A stretch of 64,000 bases of DNA from Novosphingobium capsulatum NBRC 12533 (GTDB taxonomy: Bacteria > Pseudomonadota > Alphaproteobacteria > Sphingomonadales > Sphingomonadaceae). The position numbers were made by a program, and so were the translations under genes. Below the pieces are notes generated by a model. The model was not told the DNA's origin, ran no database searches, and was given only the letters and a program-made list of their open reading frames with translations. The stretch is from positions 186,001 through 250,000 of the forward strand of contig NZ_BCYV01000007.1 of the NCBI RefSeq assembly GCF_001598375.1, in the 5' to 3' direction. Shown one piece after another: positions 9,156-17,374 of the stretch (position 1 is the stretch's first letter; every line of letters begins with the position of its first letter).

Positions 9156-9169
9156 TGACACCGGTTACC
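9156..9169. promoter_or_regulatory. LacI-type operator, copy 4
   Basis: TGACACCGGTTACC, identical in all 14 bases to the site before kduI. It lies 184 bases upstream of the TonB receptor start. Confidence 0.75.
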
Positions 9170-9280
9170 TTTCGCGGCACATAAGGCCGGGAAGATAGCA
9201 AAAGACAACAAGCCCGCCCGATGGCGCGGGCGATCCGCCGTGTGCGGATGGGAGTAGTGTTGCCGGATCGATGCAAGCCA

Positions 9281-9308
9281 TTGCGTGCATTGTTGACACC
9301 GGTATCAT
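9281..9308 (+). promoter_or_regulatory. Promoter of the TonB receptor with LacI-type operator copy 5
   Basis: TTGCGT at 9281, a 16-base spacer and TATCAT at 9303-9308 form a plausible promoter 32 bases before the receptor ATG. The operator TGACACCGGTATCA (9294-9307) is the most symmetric of the five copies and covers the spacer and -10 box, so repressor and polymerase would exclude each other. Confidence 0.65.
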
Positions 9309-9339
9309 CCAGCCTCACGGGCTGAGAGGGGATGTGACG

Positions 9340-12237
9340 ATGCGCAAGAATATTTCCCGAGTTTCCACGCTCAAGATCGCCCTGTTCACCGGCAGCGCGC
9401 TGGCCCTGCCGCATGGCGCGATGGCCCAGGCCGCCCCGCAGGATACCGCCACACCGGCCACCGACGCGGCTGCTGCGGCCCCGGGCACCGGCGATGACCA
9501 GACCCCGGCCATCATCGTGACCGGCTTCCGCCAGTCGCTTCAGGCCGCGCTCAACGTCAAGCGCAACTCGGTTTCGGCAGTCGATGCCGTGGTGGCCGAA
9601 GACATTGCCAAGTTCCCCGACCAGAACATTGCCGAATCCCTGCAGCGCATTCCCGGCATCTCGATCCAGAAGGACGGCGGCGAAGGCCGCGCGATCACCG
9701 TGCGCGGCTTGGGCGCCCAGTTCACCCGCGTGCGCGTCAACGGCCTGGAAACGATCACGACCTCGTCCGACGGCGCCTCGGCCAACCGTGATCGCTCGTT
9801 CGATTTCAACGTCTTCGCCTCGGAACTGTTCAGCAGCCTGGTGGTCCACAAGACCGCCGAGGCGAGCCTGGACGAAGGCTCGCTGGGCGCAGTGGTCGAT
9901 CTCAACACCGGCAATCCGCTGGCCGGCAAGACCGGGCTGACCGCCGTGCTCAACGTGCAGGGTTCGTATAACGACCTGTCGAAGAATGTCGGGCCGCGCG
10001 TTGCCGGGCTGCTGTCGTGGAAGAACGATGCCGGCACGCTGGGCGTCAATCTCTCGGCCGCCTATTCGCACACCGATACGCTGGAAACCGGCAACAATAC
10101 GGTGCGCTGGTCGCAGGCCTATTTCAATTCGGTGGGCGGCACGCCGTGCTTCTATTCGGTCGCCGGCGCCACTGGCGGCAATGCGGTGAACAGCGGCGGG
10201 TTCTATCGCCCCTCGGCCGCGTGCGATGCCGCTGCGCTCTCGTTCCACCCGCGCATTCCACGCTATGGCGTGGTCGAACACGATCGCCGCCGCCTGGGCC
10301 TGACCGGCTCGATCCAGTTCGAACCCAGCACCCACACCAAGATCTCGATCGACGCGCTCTATTCCTCGTTCAAGGAAGACCGCAAGGAAAAGTGGCTGGA
10401 AGTACTGGCCCGCTCCAACGAGCGCAGCTTCAACGTGGTCAATCCGGCGTACGACAGCAATGGCAACATGGTCAGCGGCACGTTCAACAATGCCTACATC
10501 CGCACCGAAAGCTATCTGCGCCAATCTAATACCAAGTTCTACCAGGTGGGCGCCACCTGGGACCAGGACGTGTCGGACAGCCTGCGCTTCACCCTGCTGG
10601 GCGGCATTTCGCAGTCTGACGCGGATATCCCGGTGGAAAGCACGATCGCCTACGACAGCAAGGGCGCCAACGGCTTCGCGTTCGATTACAGCAACATGAA
10701 AGCGCCGGTGCTGAGCTATGGCATCGACGTGACCAACCCGGCCAATTTCCAGCTGGCCGAAATCCGCGATCGCCCGTCCTATGTCACCAACAAGTTCAAG
10801 ACAGTGCAACTGCGCACCGAATGGGATGTGACCAAGGGCTTTACCGTCAAGCTGGGCGGCGTGTGGCGCCGCTACAACTTCCAGACCCAGCTGTGGACGC
10901 GCGACACGGTGGCCTGTTCGGGTAACGGCAAGCCCGACCTGATCCTGGGCACCACCACCTGCTCGTCCAGCGTCTATGGCCTGCCTGTCACGTCGAGCAT
11001 TTCCGATCTGGTCAGCCTGGGCGATGCCGGGCAACCGGGTGGCACCACCTCGCAGTTCCTGGCGGCCAACATCGGCTCGGCCGCTGCCTATACCAATCTC
11101 TATGGCCGCACCCAGGTCGAAGATCTCGGCTCCAACCGCCAGGTGCAGGAAACCACGTCGGGCGGCTATCTGCAGTTTGACGTGAAGGGTGATCTGTTCG
11201 GGCTGGAATATGCCGGCAACGCGGGCATCCGCTATGCCCACACCGATCAGCGGTCCACCGGCTATACCGCAGGCGTCGCCGCCACGGTGGGCCGCACCTA
11301 CAACGACTGGCTGCCCTCGTTCAACATCGCGTTCTATCCGCACCGCGACGTGATCCTGCGCGGCGCCATTGCCAAAGTCATCACCCGGCCTTCGCTGGGC
11401 AATCTCAATCCCGGCGGCTCGGTCGACGGGTTCAACTATCGCGTTACCTTCGGCAACCCGTTCCTCAACCCCTATCGCGCCACCAATTTCGACGTGTCGG
11501 CCGAATGGTATTTCGCGCCGCAGGCACTGCTGTCGGTGGCCGGCTTCATCAAGCAGATCCAGAGCTTCCCGGTCTCGGGCACTTATACCGCCACGCTGCC
11601 GCAGCTCGGGCTCGATCGCTCGGTGCTCACGCCCAGCTCGCCCGCCTACATCAACTATGACCCGACGCAGGAATATATCGTGTCCTCGCAGGTCAACGGC
11701 GCGGGGGCCACGCTCAAGGGCATCGAAGTGGCTTTGCAGCTGCCCTTCACGTTCCTGCCCAGCTTCCTCAGCCACACCGGGTTCCAGGGCAATGCCACGC
11801 TGATCAAGAGCGACGCTGATTACACCATCACCGGCCCGGCGGTGAGCGCCTGCACGCGCAATGCGTCCGGTGCCTGCACGCTGGCGGGGGTTTCGGCGAT
11901 CTATAACCAGACGCTGCTCAACGTCTCCAAGCGGGCCTGGAACGCCACGCTCTATTATGACGATGGCAAGTTCAGCATTCGCGGCTCGGTCAGCTATCGC
12001 GGGCCATTCGTGGATGGCACCAGCGCCACGGGCAACGTATTCGAGGGCTATGGCGCCTATACCAGCGTGGATGCAGCGGTGCGCTACAAGATCCGGCCGT
12101 GGCTGGAACTGTCGATCGATGGCAACAACCTGACCGACGCCTATCGCTATCGCTTCACCGACGAAACGGCGCAGCGCAATTACGAGAACAACCACTTTGG
12201 CCGCACCATCCTGTTTGGCGCCCGCGCCAAGCTGTGA
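9340..12237 (+). CDS. TonB-dependent outer-membrane receptor (oligouronide import)
   Basis: 965 residues, of the Xanthomonas/Caulobacter-type carbohydrate receptors. A signal peptide ends near AMAQA (about residue 29). A TonB-box-like stretch (TPAIIVTGFRQSLQ) is followed by the plug domain with SLQRIPGISIQ and the plug signature ITVRGLGAQFTRVRVNGLE. A 22-strand barrel follows, ending FGRTILFGARAKL. It probably carries oligogalacturonides or related oligosaccharides across the outer membrane using TonB energy; substrate is inferred from the shared operators with kduI. ATG 9340 is chosen for its GAGAGGGG ribosome site and correct signal peptide; an upstream in-frame ATG at 9271 would add 23 residues and lies before the operator. 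Confidence 0.92.
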   Translation: MRKNISRVSTLKIALFTGSALALPHGAMAQAAPQDTATPATDAAAAAPGTGDDQTPAIIVTGFRQSLQAALNVKRNSVSAVDAVVAEDIAKFPDQNIAESLQRIPGISIQKDGGEGRAITVRGLGAQFTRVRVNGLETITTSSDGASANRDRSFDFNVFASELFSSLVVHKTAEASLDEGSLGAVVDLNTGNPLAGKTGLTAVLNVQGSYNDLSKNVGPRVAGLLSWKNDAGTLGVNLSAAYSHTDTLETGNNTVRWSQAYFNSVGGTPCFYSVAGATGGNAVNSGGFYRPSAACDAAALSFHPRIPRYGVVEHDRRRLGLTGSIQFEPSTHTKISIDALYSSFKEDRKEKWLEVLARSNERSFNVVNPAYDSNGNMVSGTFNNAYIRTESYLRQSNTKFYQVGATWDQDVSDSLRFTLLGGISQSDADIPVESTIAYDSKGANGFAFDYSNMKAPVLSYGIDVTNPANFQLAEIRDRPSYVTNKFKTVQLRTEWDVTKGFTVKLGGVWRRYNFQTQLWTRDTVACSGNGKPDLILGTTTCSSSVYGLPVTSSISDLVSLGDAGQPGGTTSQFLAANIGSAAAYTNLYGRTQVEDLGSNRQVQETTSGGYLQFDVKGDLFGLEYAGNAGIRYAHTDQRSTGYTAGVAATVGRTYNDWLPSFNIAFYPHRDVILRGAIAKVITRPSLGNLNPGGSVDGFNYRVTFGNPFLNPYRATNFDVSAEWYFAPQALLSVAGFIKQIQSFPVSGTYTATLPQLGLDRSVLTPSSPAYINYDPTQEYIVSSQVNGAGATLKGIEVALQLPFTFLPSFLSHTGFQGNATLIKSDADYTITGPAVSACTRNASGACTLAGVSAIYNQTLLNVSKRAWNATLYYDDGKFSIRGSVSYRGPFVDGTSATGNVFEGYGAYTSVDAAVRYKIRPWLELSIDGNNLTDAYRYRFTDETAQRNYENNHFGRTILFGARAKL

Positions 12238-12274
12238 GGGTTAGCCCGCGTGCCTGAACGACGCTTCCCCCCGC

Positions 12275-12309
12275 CCACGTCATCCCGGACTTGATCCGGG
12301 GTGGCGTGG
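12275..12309. terminator. Long intergenic hairpin / palindromic repeat unit
   Basis: Arms at 12275-12289 and 12295-12309 pair over 15 positions (two of them G-U in RNA) around the loop CTTGA. The core CATCCCGGA-loop-TCCGGG resembles palindromic units scattered in intergenic regions of sphingomonads and other alphaproteobacteria. It follows the receptor gene and probably acts as a terminator. Only one copy occurs in the window. Confidence 0.6.
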
Positions 12310-12343
12310 GCATCCCACTTCTGAAACTGAGGAAACTCTGCCC

Positions 12344-13360
12344 ATGACTCTTGATCGTCGCGCTCTGGTGGCCCGGACGCTGGTGATCGGGGCTTGGGCA
12401 GCGGCCCGGCCGGCGCTGGGGCAAACCCCGCCACCGGCCGGGCCACGTGGCACGCCGCCCGGGTTGCCGCAGCCGGCCGAAACGATCGACCTGTGGCCGG
12501 GCGGCGCGCCGGGTTTGTCACAGGATCGGCCCGGCAGTGGGCTGGTGGAAACGGTCAACGAACGATCGACCGACAGCCTGGTCAACGACCGCGCGGTGCT
12601 TGGCGTGACCCGCCCACGCCTGGCGGTGTTCCGCCCCGATCGGCCCAATGGCGCGGCCGTGATGATCACGCCAGGCGGCGGCTATCGCTGGGTGGTGGTC
12701 GACAAGGAAGGCTATGAAATCGGCCGCTGGCTGGCCGCGCGCGGGTTTACCGCGTTCGTCCTGTTCTATCGCCTGCCCGGCGATGGCTGGGCATCGGGCG
12801 CCGATACCCCGCTGGCCGATGCGCAGCGGGCGATGCGCCTGATCCGCCACCATGCGCGCGATTACGCGATCGATCCCGAGCGCGTGGCGGCGATGGGCTT
12901 TTCCGCTGGCGGCCATGTCTGCGCCGACCTGGCCGCGCGCTTTGCCGTGCCGGTCTATACCCCGCGCGATGCCGCAGACGCATTGTCGGCCCGGCCGCAC
13001 AGCGCCGCGCCGATCTATCCGGTGGTCAGCATGGACCCGGCCATTGCCCATCCTGGATCGCGACAGCTGCTGCTGGGTGAGCATCCTTCCCTGGCCGCGC
13101 AGGTGGCGCATTCGCCCGATCGCTGCGTGCCAGCAAACGCTCCGCCGCATTTCCTCTGCCATGCCGAGGATGATGACGTGGTGCCGGTGGAAAACACCAT
13201 GCGCCTGCGCGCCGCGCTCAAGGCGCGGGGCATCCCGCTGGAAATGCATCTCTTTGCCAATGGCGGGCACGGCTTTGGCCTGCGCCGCGCAATAGGCAAG
13301 CCGGTGGCGGCCTGGCCCGATCTGTGGCGGGCCTGGGCGGCCACGGTGGGACTGGCGTGA
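12344..13360 (+). CDS. Secreted alpha/beta hydrolase, acetyl-xylan-esterase-like
   Basis: 338-residue hydrolase with an N-terminal signal (residues 1-26, DRRALVARTLVIGAW, possibly Tat). Catalytic elements are the nucleophile in GFSAGGH, the acid in HAEDDDVVPVE and the His in NGGHGFGL. An oxyanion-type MITPGGGY lies upstream of the nucleophile, as in BD-FAE/Axe-type esterases that de-acetylate plant polysaccharides. It sits between the TonB receptor and the second LacI gene, consistent with de-esterifying the same polymer. The 31-base gap to the LacI gene suggests cotranscription. Specificity (acetyl versus feruloyl) is not readable. Confidence 0.85.
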   Translation: MTLDRRALVARTLVIGAWAAARPALGQTPPPAGPRGTPPGLPQPAETIDLWPGGAPGLSQDRPGSGLVETVNERSTDSLVNDRAVLGVTRPRLAVFRPDRPNGAAVMITPGGGYRWVVVDKEGYEIGRWLAARGFTAFVLFYRLPGDGWASGADTPLADAQRAMRLIRHHARDYAIDPERVAAMGFSAGGHVCADLAARFAVPVYTPRDAADALSARPHSAAPIYPVVSMDPAIAHPGSRQLLLGEHPSLAAQVAHSPDRCVPANAPPHFLCHAEDDDVVPVENTMRLRAALKARGIPLEMHLFANGGHGFGLRRAIGKPVAAWPDLWRAWAATVGLA

Positions 13361-13390
13361 GCGCGCCATATCTGCGCATAGAACAGGGGC

Positions 13391-14455
13391 ATGACCGACC
13401 GCCCTGCCCCCTTTCCAGAAAGCGCGCCCGCCGCTGACCATCCGCGCCACGGCGAACCGACGATCGAGGACGTGGCCGCCGCCGCCGGGGTTTCGATCCG
13501 CACCGTTTCGCGCGTGCTCAACAAGTCTCCCAAGGTCAACGCGCAGACGCGTGAGAGGATCGAGGCGGCGATTGCCGCGCTGCAATTCCGCCCCAGCCTG
13601 CGCGCCCGCGCCCTGGCGATGGGGCGATCGTTCCTGATCGGGTTGATCCACAACGATCGCAACGCGCTGGTGCTCGATTCCATCCAGCGCGGCATCGTCT
13701 CGGTCAGTTCGGTGCACGGCTACGAACTGATCGTCCATTCCACCCCGCGCGAGGGTGAGGCGGCGATTGCCGATACCCTGGCCTTTGCCGGGCGATCGCG
13801 CGTGGACGGTTTGATCGTGCTGCCGCCGATCTCGGGCGTGGCCGGCCTGGCGCAGGCGCTGGAGGCGGCCAAAGTGCCGGCCGTGGCGGTTTCGGCCGTG
13901 CCACTCGATGGGTTTGCCGGGGTGGTGTTGAGCGACGAGCGCGGCGCCGGCGCGCAAGTGGCGCGCCATCTGCTGGGACTGGGCCATCGCCGCCTGGGTC
14001 TGGTCAACGGGCCGGAAGACATGGCCTCTGCCCGCGAGCGCCGCGCCGGTTTCCTGGCGGAAATCGCCACGGTGCCCGATGCGCGGGTGGCCGAAGCGGC
14101 AGGCGACTATGGCTTTGCCGCCGGCATCGCGGCGGCAGAGGCCCTGCTGGCCGCACCCGACGCGCCCACCGCGATCTTTGCCGCGAACGACATCATGGCC
14201 GCCGGTGTGCTCAAGGTGGCGGCGCGGCGCGGCATTGCCGTGCCGGGGCAGCTTTCCGTAGTGGGCTTTGACGGCAGCATGCTGGCGCAGATGGTCAGCC
14301 CCGCGCTCACCTCGGTCACCCGGCCGTTCGGCGCGATAGCTGCGGCGGCCACCGGCGACCTGATCGCGCGGATCGAGGGCGGCAGCCCGCCGCCCCCGTT
14401 TCATCCCGAACTCATGCTGACCCCGGCCGAGAGCAGCGGGCCGGTGCCAGGCTAA
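13391..14455 (+). CDS. LacI-family regulator 2, probably of the uxaC/uxaA genes
   Basis: 354 residues. The HTH is at about 26-47 (IEDVAAAAGVSIRTVSRVLN), followed by the hinge RPSLRARALAM and a LacI sensor domain ending with VTRPFGAIAAAATGDLI. It resembles the first LacI protein along its length, so the two may be paralogues. Its stop (TAA, 14453-14455) overlaps the stop of the convergent reductase gene. The palindrome TGCCAGCGCTGGCA between uxaC and uxaA is its most likely target. This link is inferred from position; no site is obvious before its own gene. Confidence 0.88.
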   Translation: MTDRPAPFPESAPAADHPRHGEPTIEDVAAAAGVSIRTVSRVLNKSPKVNAQTRERIEAAIAALQFRPSLRARALAMGRSFLIGLIHNDRNALVLDSIQRGIVSVSSVHGYELIVHSTPREGEAAIADTLAFAGRSRVDGLIVLPPISGVAGLAQALEAAKVPAVAVSAVPLDGFAGVVLSDERGAGAQVARHLLGLGHRRLGLVNGPEDMASARERRAGFLAEIATVPDARVAEAAGDYGFAAGIAAAEALLAAPDAPTAIFAANDIMAAGVLKVAARRGIAVPGQLSVVGFDGSMLAQMVSPALTSVTRPFGAIAAAATGDLIARIEGGSPPPPFHPELMLTPAESSGPVPG

Positions 14456-15876
14456 ACAGGTTCCAGCTGGCCGGCGGCCAGCGCGGCATGCGCCTTGGCC
14501 ACCGCATCGAAAAGCTGCGCATCCTGGCCCAGCGTGCCGAACACCGCTGGCATGGCCAGCACAGCGCGCCAATCGCTGGCCCGCGCCAGCAGGTCTGCCG
14601 CCAAGGGATCGGTGATCGCGGTGCCGCTGCGTGCGGCCCGCTCCAGAAAGCGCAGCCAGGCGGCAATCGGCACGGCCAGCCGGGTGATCGGCCGGCCTGC
14701 TTCCAGCGCCTCGCGCACTGTGCCAAGCAGGCGGTAGGGCAGCTTTTGCGAGCCATCCCAGGCGATCTGCGACAGCAGGTGGCGGATCGCCGGATTGGCA
14801 AAGCGCGCCAACACATCGGCAATATAGCGCGACAGGTCCAGCCCCGGCGGCGCCATGACCGATGGCGCGATATCCTCGCGCATCAGGCGTTCGACAAACC
14901 TGGCAAGGGCAGCGTCCTGCATCGCCTGGGCCACGGTTTCATGGCCGAGCCCCAGCCCGACATAGGCCAGCGTCGAATGCGCACCATTGAGCAGGCGCAG
15001 CTTGGCCATCTCGAACGGGCGCACATCGGCGGCGAACGTCACCCCGGCCAGATCGAGCGCCGGGCGCTCTCCGGCAAAGCGATCCTCGATCACCCACTGG
15101 GTAAAGCCTTCGCGCTGGATCGGCCAGGCATCCTCCAGACCGGTCGCGGCGGCCACTTGCGCGCGCAAGGCATCGTCGGTGGCCGGCGTGATCGAATCGA
15201 CCATGGCATTGGGAAAGCACACCTGATCGACGATCCATGCCGCGGTCTGCGGGTCCACCTGCTGGGCCAGGGCCAAGGTGGCGGCCTCCAGCTTGCGGCC
15301 ATTGTCGGTCAGGTTGTCGCACGACAGCACGGTCAGGCCAGGCAAGCCGGCGCGGCGCCGTGCGCCCAGGCCGCAGACCAGCCAGCCGATGAAGCTTTGC
15401 GGCACCCAGCTGTCGTTCCCGGCCCCGGTGAGGTCGGCAGCGATCGCGGGGTGGGTGGTATCGAGCGCGCCATCGGCGCCCAGGCAATAGCCCTTTTCGG
15501 TCACCGTGGCGCTGATGATCCGGGTATCGGCATGGGCCATGGCGCCAAGGATTGCCTGCGGCGCCTTGCCGGTCAGCACCTGGCCAATGCTGCCGATCAC
15601 GCGATAGCGCGTCTGCCTATCCAGCAAGGCCAGCGTATAAAGCCCGCCCTGCGGCCCCAGCGCCTGGGCCACCCCTTGCGAATGCAGGCTGACGCCAGTG
15701 ATGCCCCAGCGCGGATCGTGCGCCAGCAGCGTGTCGAACGCGGCGGCCTGGTGCGCGCGGTGAAACGCGCCGGGCCCGAAATGAACCACGCCAGCGCGCA
15801 TGGCGCCGCGATCATAGGTGGGCCGCGCCACATCGCCGGGCAACAGCGCCAGCGTTTCGGGCGATAGGCGCGTCAT
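14452..15876 (-). CDS. Mannitol dehydrogenase-family hexuronate reductase (UxuB type, fructuronate/tagaturonate reductase)
   Basis: 474-residue NAD-dependent long-chain polyol dehydrogenase. The N-terminal VVHFGPGAFHRAHQAAA is the family's nucleotide-binding start, and MAKLRLLNGAHSTLAY carries the catalytic Lys and the conserved NGAH. By fold it is closest to UxuB/mannonate oxidoreductase. Because the neighbours are uxaC and uxaA (altronate dehydratase) with no uxuA, I infer that it reduces tagaturonate to altronate in galacturonate catabolism. The ATG at 15876 overlaps the uxaC stop (ATGA), so the two form a coupled operon. The name uxuB or uxaB is left open. Confidence 0.85.
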   Translation of the reverse strand: MTRLSPETLALLPGDVARPTYDRGAMRAGVVHFGPGAFHRAHQAAAFDTLLAHDPRWGITGVSLHSQGVAQALGPQGGLYTLALLDRQTRYRVIGSIGQVLTGKAPQAILGAMAHADTRIISATVTEKGYCLGADGALDTTHPAIAADLTGAGNDSWVPQSFIGWLVCGLGARRRAGLPGLTVLSCDNLTDNGRKLEAATLALAQQVDPQTAAWIVDQVCFPNAMVDSITPATDDALRAQVAAATGLEDAWPIQREGFTQWVIEDRFAGERPALDLAGVTFAADVRPFEMAKLRLLNGAHSTLAYVGLGLGHETVAQAMQDAALARFVERLMREDIAPSVMAPPGLDLSRYIADVLARFANPAIRHLLSQIAWDGSQKLPYRLLGTVREALEAGRPITRLAVPIAAWLRFLERAARSGTAITDPLAADLLARASDWRAVLAMPAVFGTLGQDAQLFDAVAKAHAALAAGQLEPV

Positions 15877-17297
15877 GCGGGCACCGGCAGGCCATAGGCG
15901 CGGCGCACCAGGCCCGTGGTCAATTCCACGATCAGATCGGCCGCTTCCCAATCGGCCAGGCGATGTTCGGCCACCAGCCGCGCCAGGAAACCGCAATCGA
16001 TCCGCCTTGCCACATCGTGCCGCGCCGGGATCGACAGGAAGGCGCGGGTATCGTCGTTAAAGCCCACGGTGTTGTAGAACCCGGCGGTCTCGGTCGTCAT
16101 CTCGCGGAAGCGGCGCATGCCTTCGGGGCTATCGTGGAACCACCAGGCCGGTCCCAGCTTGAGGCAGGGATAATGCCCGGCCAGCGGCGCCAGTTCGCGG
16201 GCATAGGTCGTCTCGTCCAGCGTGAAGAGGATGACCTTAAGCGCCGGCTCGTTGCCGAACAGATCGAGCATCGGGCGCAGCGCCTCGACATATTCGGTGG
16301 CGCGGGGAATGTCGGCGCCCTTGTCGCGGCCGTGGCTGGCAAACAGCTGCGCATTGTGGTTGCGCGTGGCGCCGGGATGGATCTGCATCGTCATGCCATC
16401 GTCCAGGCTCATCCGCGCCATCTCGGTCAGCATCTGGGCCCGGAACAGCTCGGCCTCGGCCGCGTCGGCCTTGCCGCCGATCACCTTGGCAAACAGTGCC
16501 TCGCATTCCGCGCGCGAGAGGTTGGCCGTGCGCGGGGTGAGGAAGCCATGGTCGGTGGCGGTGGCACCCATCGCGCGGAAATCGGCGCGACGGCGGCGGT
16601 GCGCGGCCAGATAACCGGCCCACGTCGTCACGTCCTCGCCGCTCAGGTCGGCAAAGCGCACCATGTCGCGGGCAAAGGCATCATGTTCGGGGTCGATCAC
16701 CGAGTCCGGGCGATAGGTCGTCACGACATTGCCCTGCCAGCCCGAGGCGCGGATCGCCTGGTGGTGGGCAAGATCGTCGGCGGCGCCTTCGGTGGTGGCG
16801 AGCAGTTCGATGTTGAAGCGCTCGAACAGCGCACGCGGGCGGAACGCCGGGCTGGCCAGCGCCGCACCGATCGCGTCGTAATAGTGATCGGCACTCGTTT
16901 CATCGAGCGTCTGGTCGATGCCGAACACCTCGGCAAAAACATGGTTCAGCCACATCGCCGAAGGGGTGCCGCGAAACAGGTGCCAATGCGCGGCAAAGGT
17001 GCGCCAGGCCTCGCGCGGATCGGTGGCGGGCAGCGCCCCGCCCTGGCGCGGCACGCCCAGCGCATCGAGCGACACGCCCTGCGAATAGAGCATGCGGAAC
17101 AGGTAATGGTCGGGCGCCAGCAGCAGCTGCGTGGCATTGTCCCACGGCGCGTCGCTGGCAAACCATTCCGGGTCGGTATGGCCGTGCGGGCTGATGATCG
17201 GCGCCTGGGCGACCAGGGCATAGAGCGCGCGGGCGATGGCGCGGGTATCCGGATCGGCGGGAAACAGGCGATCGGGATGAAGAACCAATCTGGGCAT
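15873..17297 (-). CDS. uxaC: Glucuronate/galacturonate isomerase
   Basis: 474 residues, the normal UxaC length. It isomerises D-glucuronate to fructuronate and D-galacturonate to tagaturonate (EC 5.3.1.12). The amidohydrolase-like barrel begins with ISPHGHTDPEWFA, whose two His are metal ligands. Other family blocks are RFNIELLATTEGA, LKLGPAWWFHDSPEGM and YNTVGFNDDTRAF. The start at 17297 gives the canonical MPRLVLHPDRLFP beginning. It is transcribed away from uxaA across a 77-base gap that contains a perfect 14-bp palindrome, so both arms can share one regulator. Confidence 0.95.
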   Translation of the reverse strand: MPRLVLHPDRLFPADPDTRAIARALYALVAQAPIISPHGHTDPEWFASDAPWDNATQLLLAPDHYLFRMLYSQGVSLDALGVPRQGGALPATDPREAWRTFAAHWHLFRGTPSAMWLNHVFAEVFGIDQTLDETSADHYYDAIGAALASPAFRPRALFERFNIELLATTEGAADDLAHHQAIRASGWQGNVVTTYRPDSVIDPEHDAFARDMVRFADLSGEDVTTWAGYLAAHRRRRADFRAMGATATDHGFLTPRTANLSRAECEALFAKVIGGKADAAEAELFRAQMLTEMARMSLDDGMTMQIHPGATRNHNAQLFASHGRDKGADIPRATEYVEALRPMLDLFGNEPALKVILFTLDETTYARELAPLAGHYPCLKLGPAWWFHDSPEGMRRFREMTTETAGFYNTVGFNDDTRAFLSIPARHDVARRIDCGFLARLVAEHRLADWEAADLIVELTTGLVRRAYGLPVPA

Positions 17298-17342
17298 CGA
17301 CAACAGGCCTCTTGCAGGATCGCTGGCGGGTCTAGTGGATTG

Positions 17343-17356
17343 TGCCAGCGCTGGCA
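17343..17356. promoter_or_regulatory. Perfect 14-bp palindrome in the uxaC-uxaA divergon (LacI-type operator)
   Basis: TGCCAGCGCTGGCA is fully self-complementary and centred on CG, the usual layout of LacI-family operators. It lies 18 bases before the uxaA ATG and 45 bases before the uxaC ATG. Its core CAGCGCTG differs from the CACCGGTG core of the KdgR-like sites, fitting a second regulator. Confidence 0.7.
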
Positions 17357-17374
17357 ACAGTGTATCCCCGCGCC

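Larger units (their letters stand above)
8981..9339. other. 359-base regulatory gap before the TonB receptor
   Basis: No gene. It holds a hairpin at 8996-9023, an AT-rich stretch around 9070-9095, two LacI-type operators at 9156 and 9294, and a promoter candidate overlapping the second. The two operators lie 138 bases apart centre to centre, compatible with DNA looping. A GAGAGGGG ribosome site precedes the receptor ATG. Confidence 0.6.

Noticed and set aside
9076-12195. Open frame of about 1,040 codons antisense to the first TonB receptor
   Set aside because: It is a GC-rich mirror frame; the sense strand encodes a full receptor with signal peptide, plug and barrel, and the antisense product has no recognisable domain.
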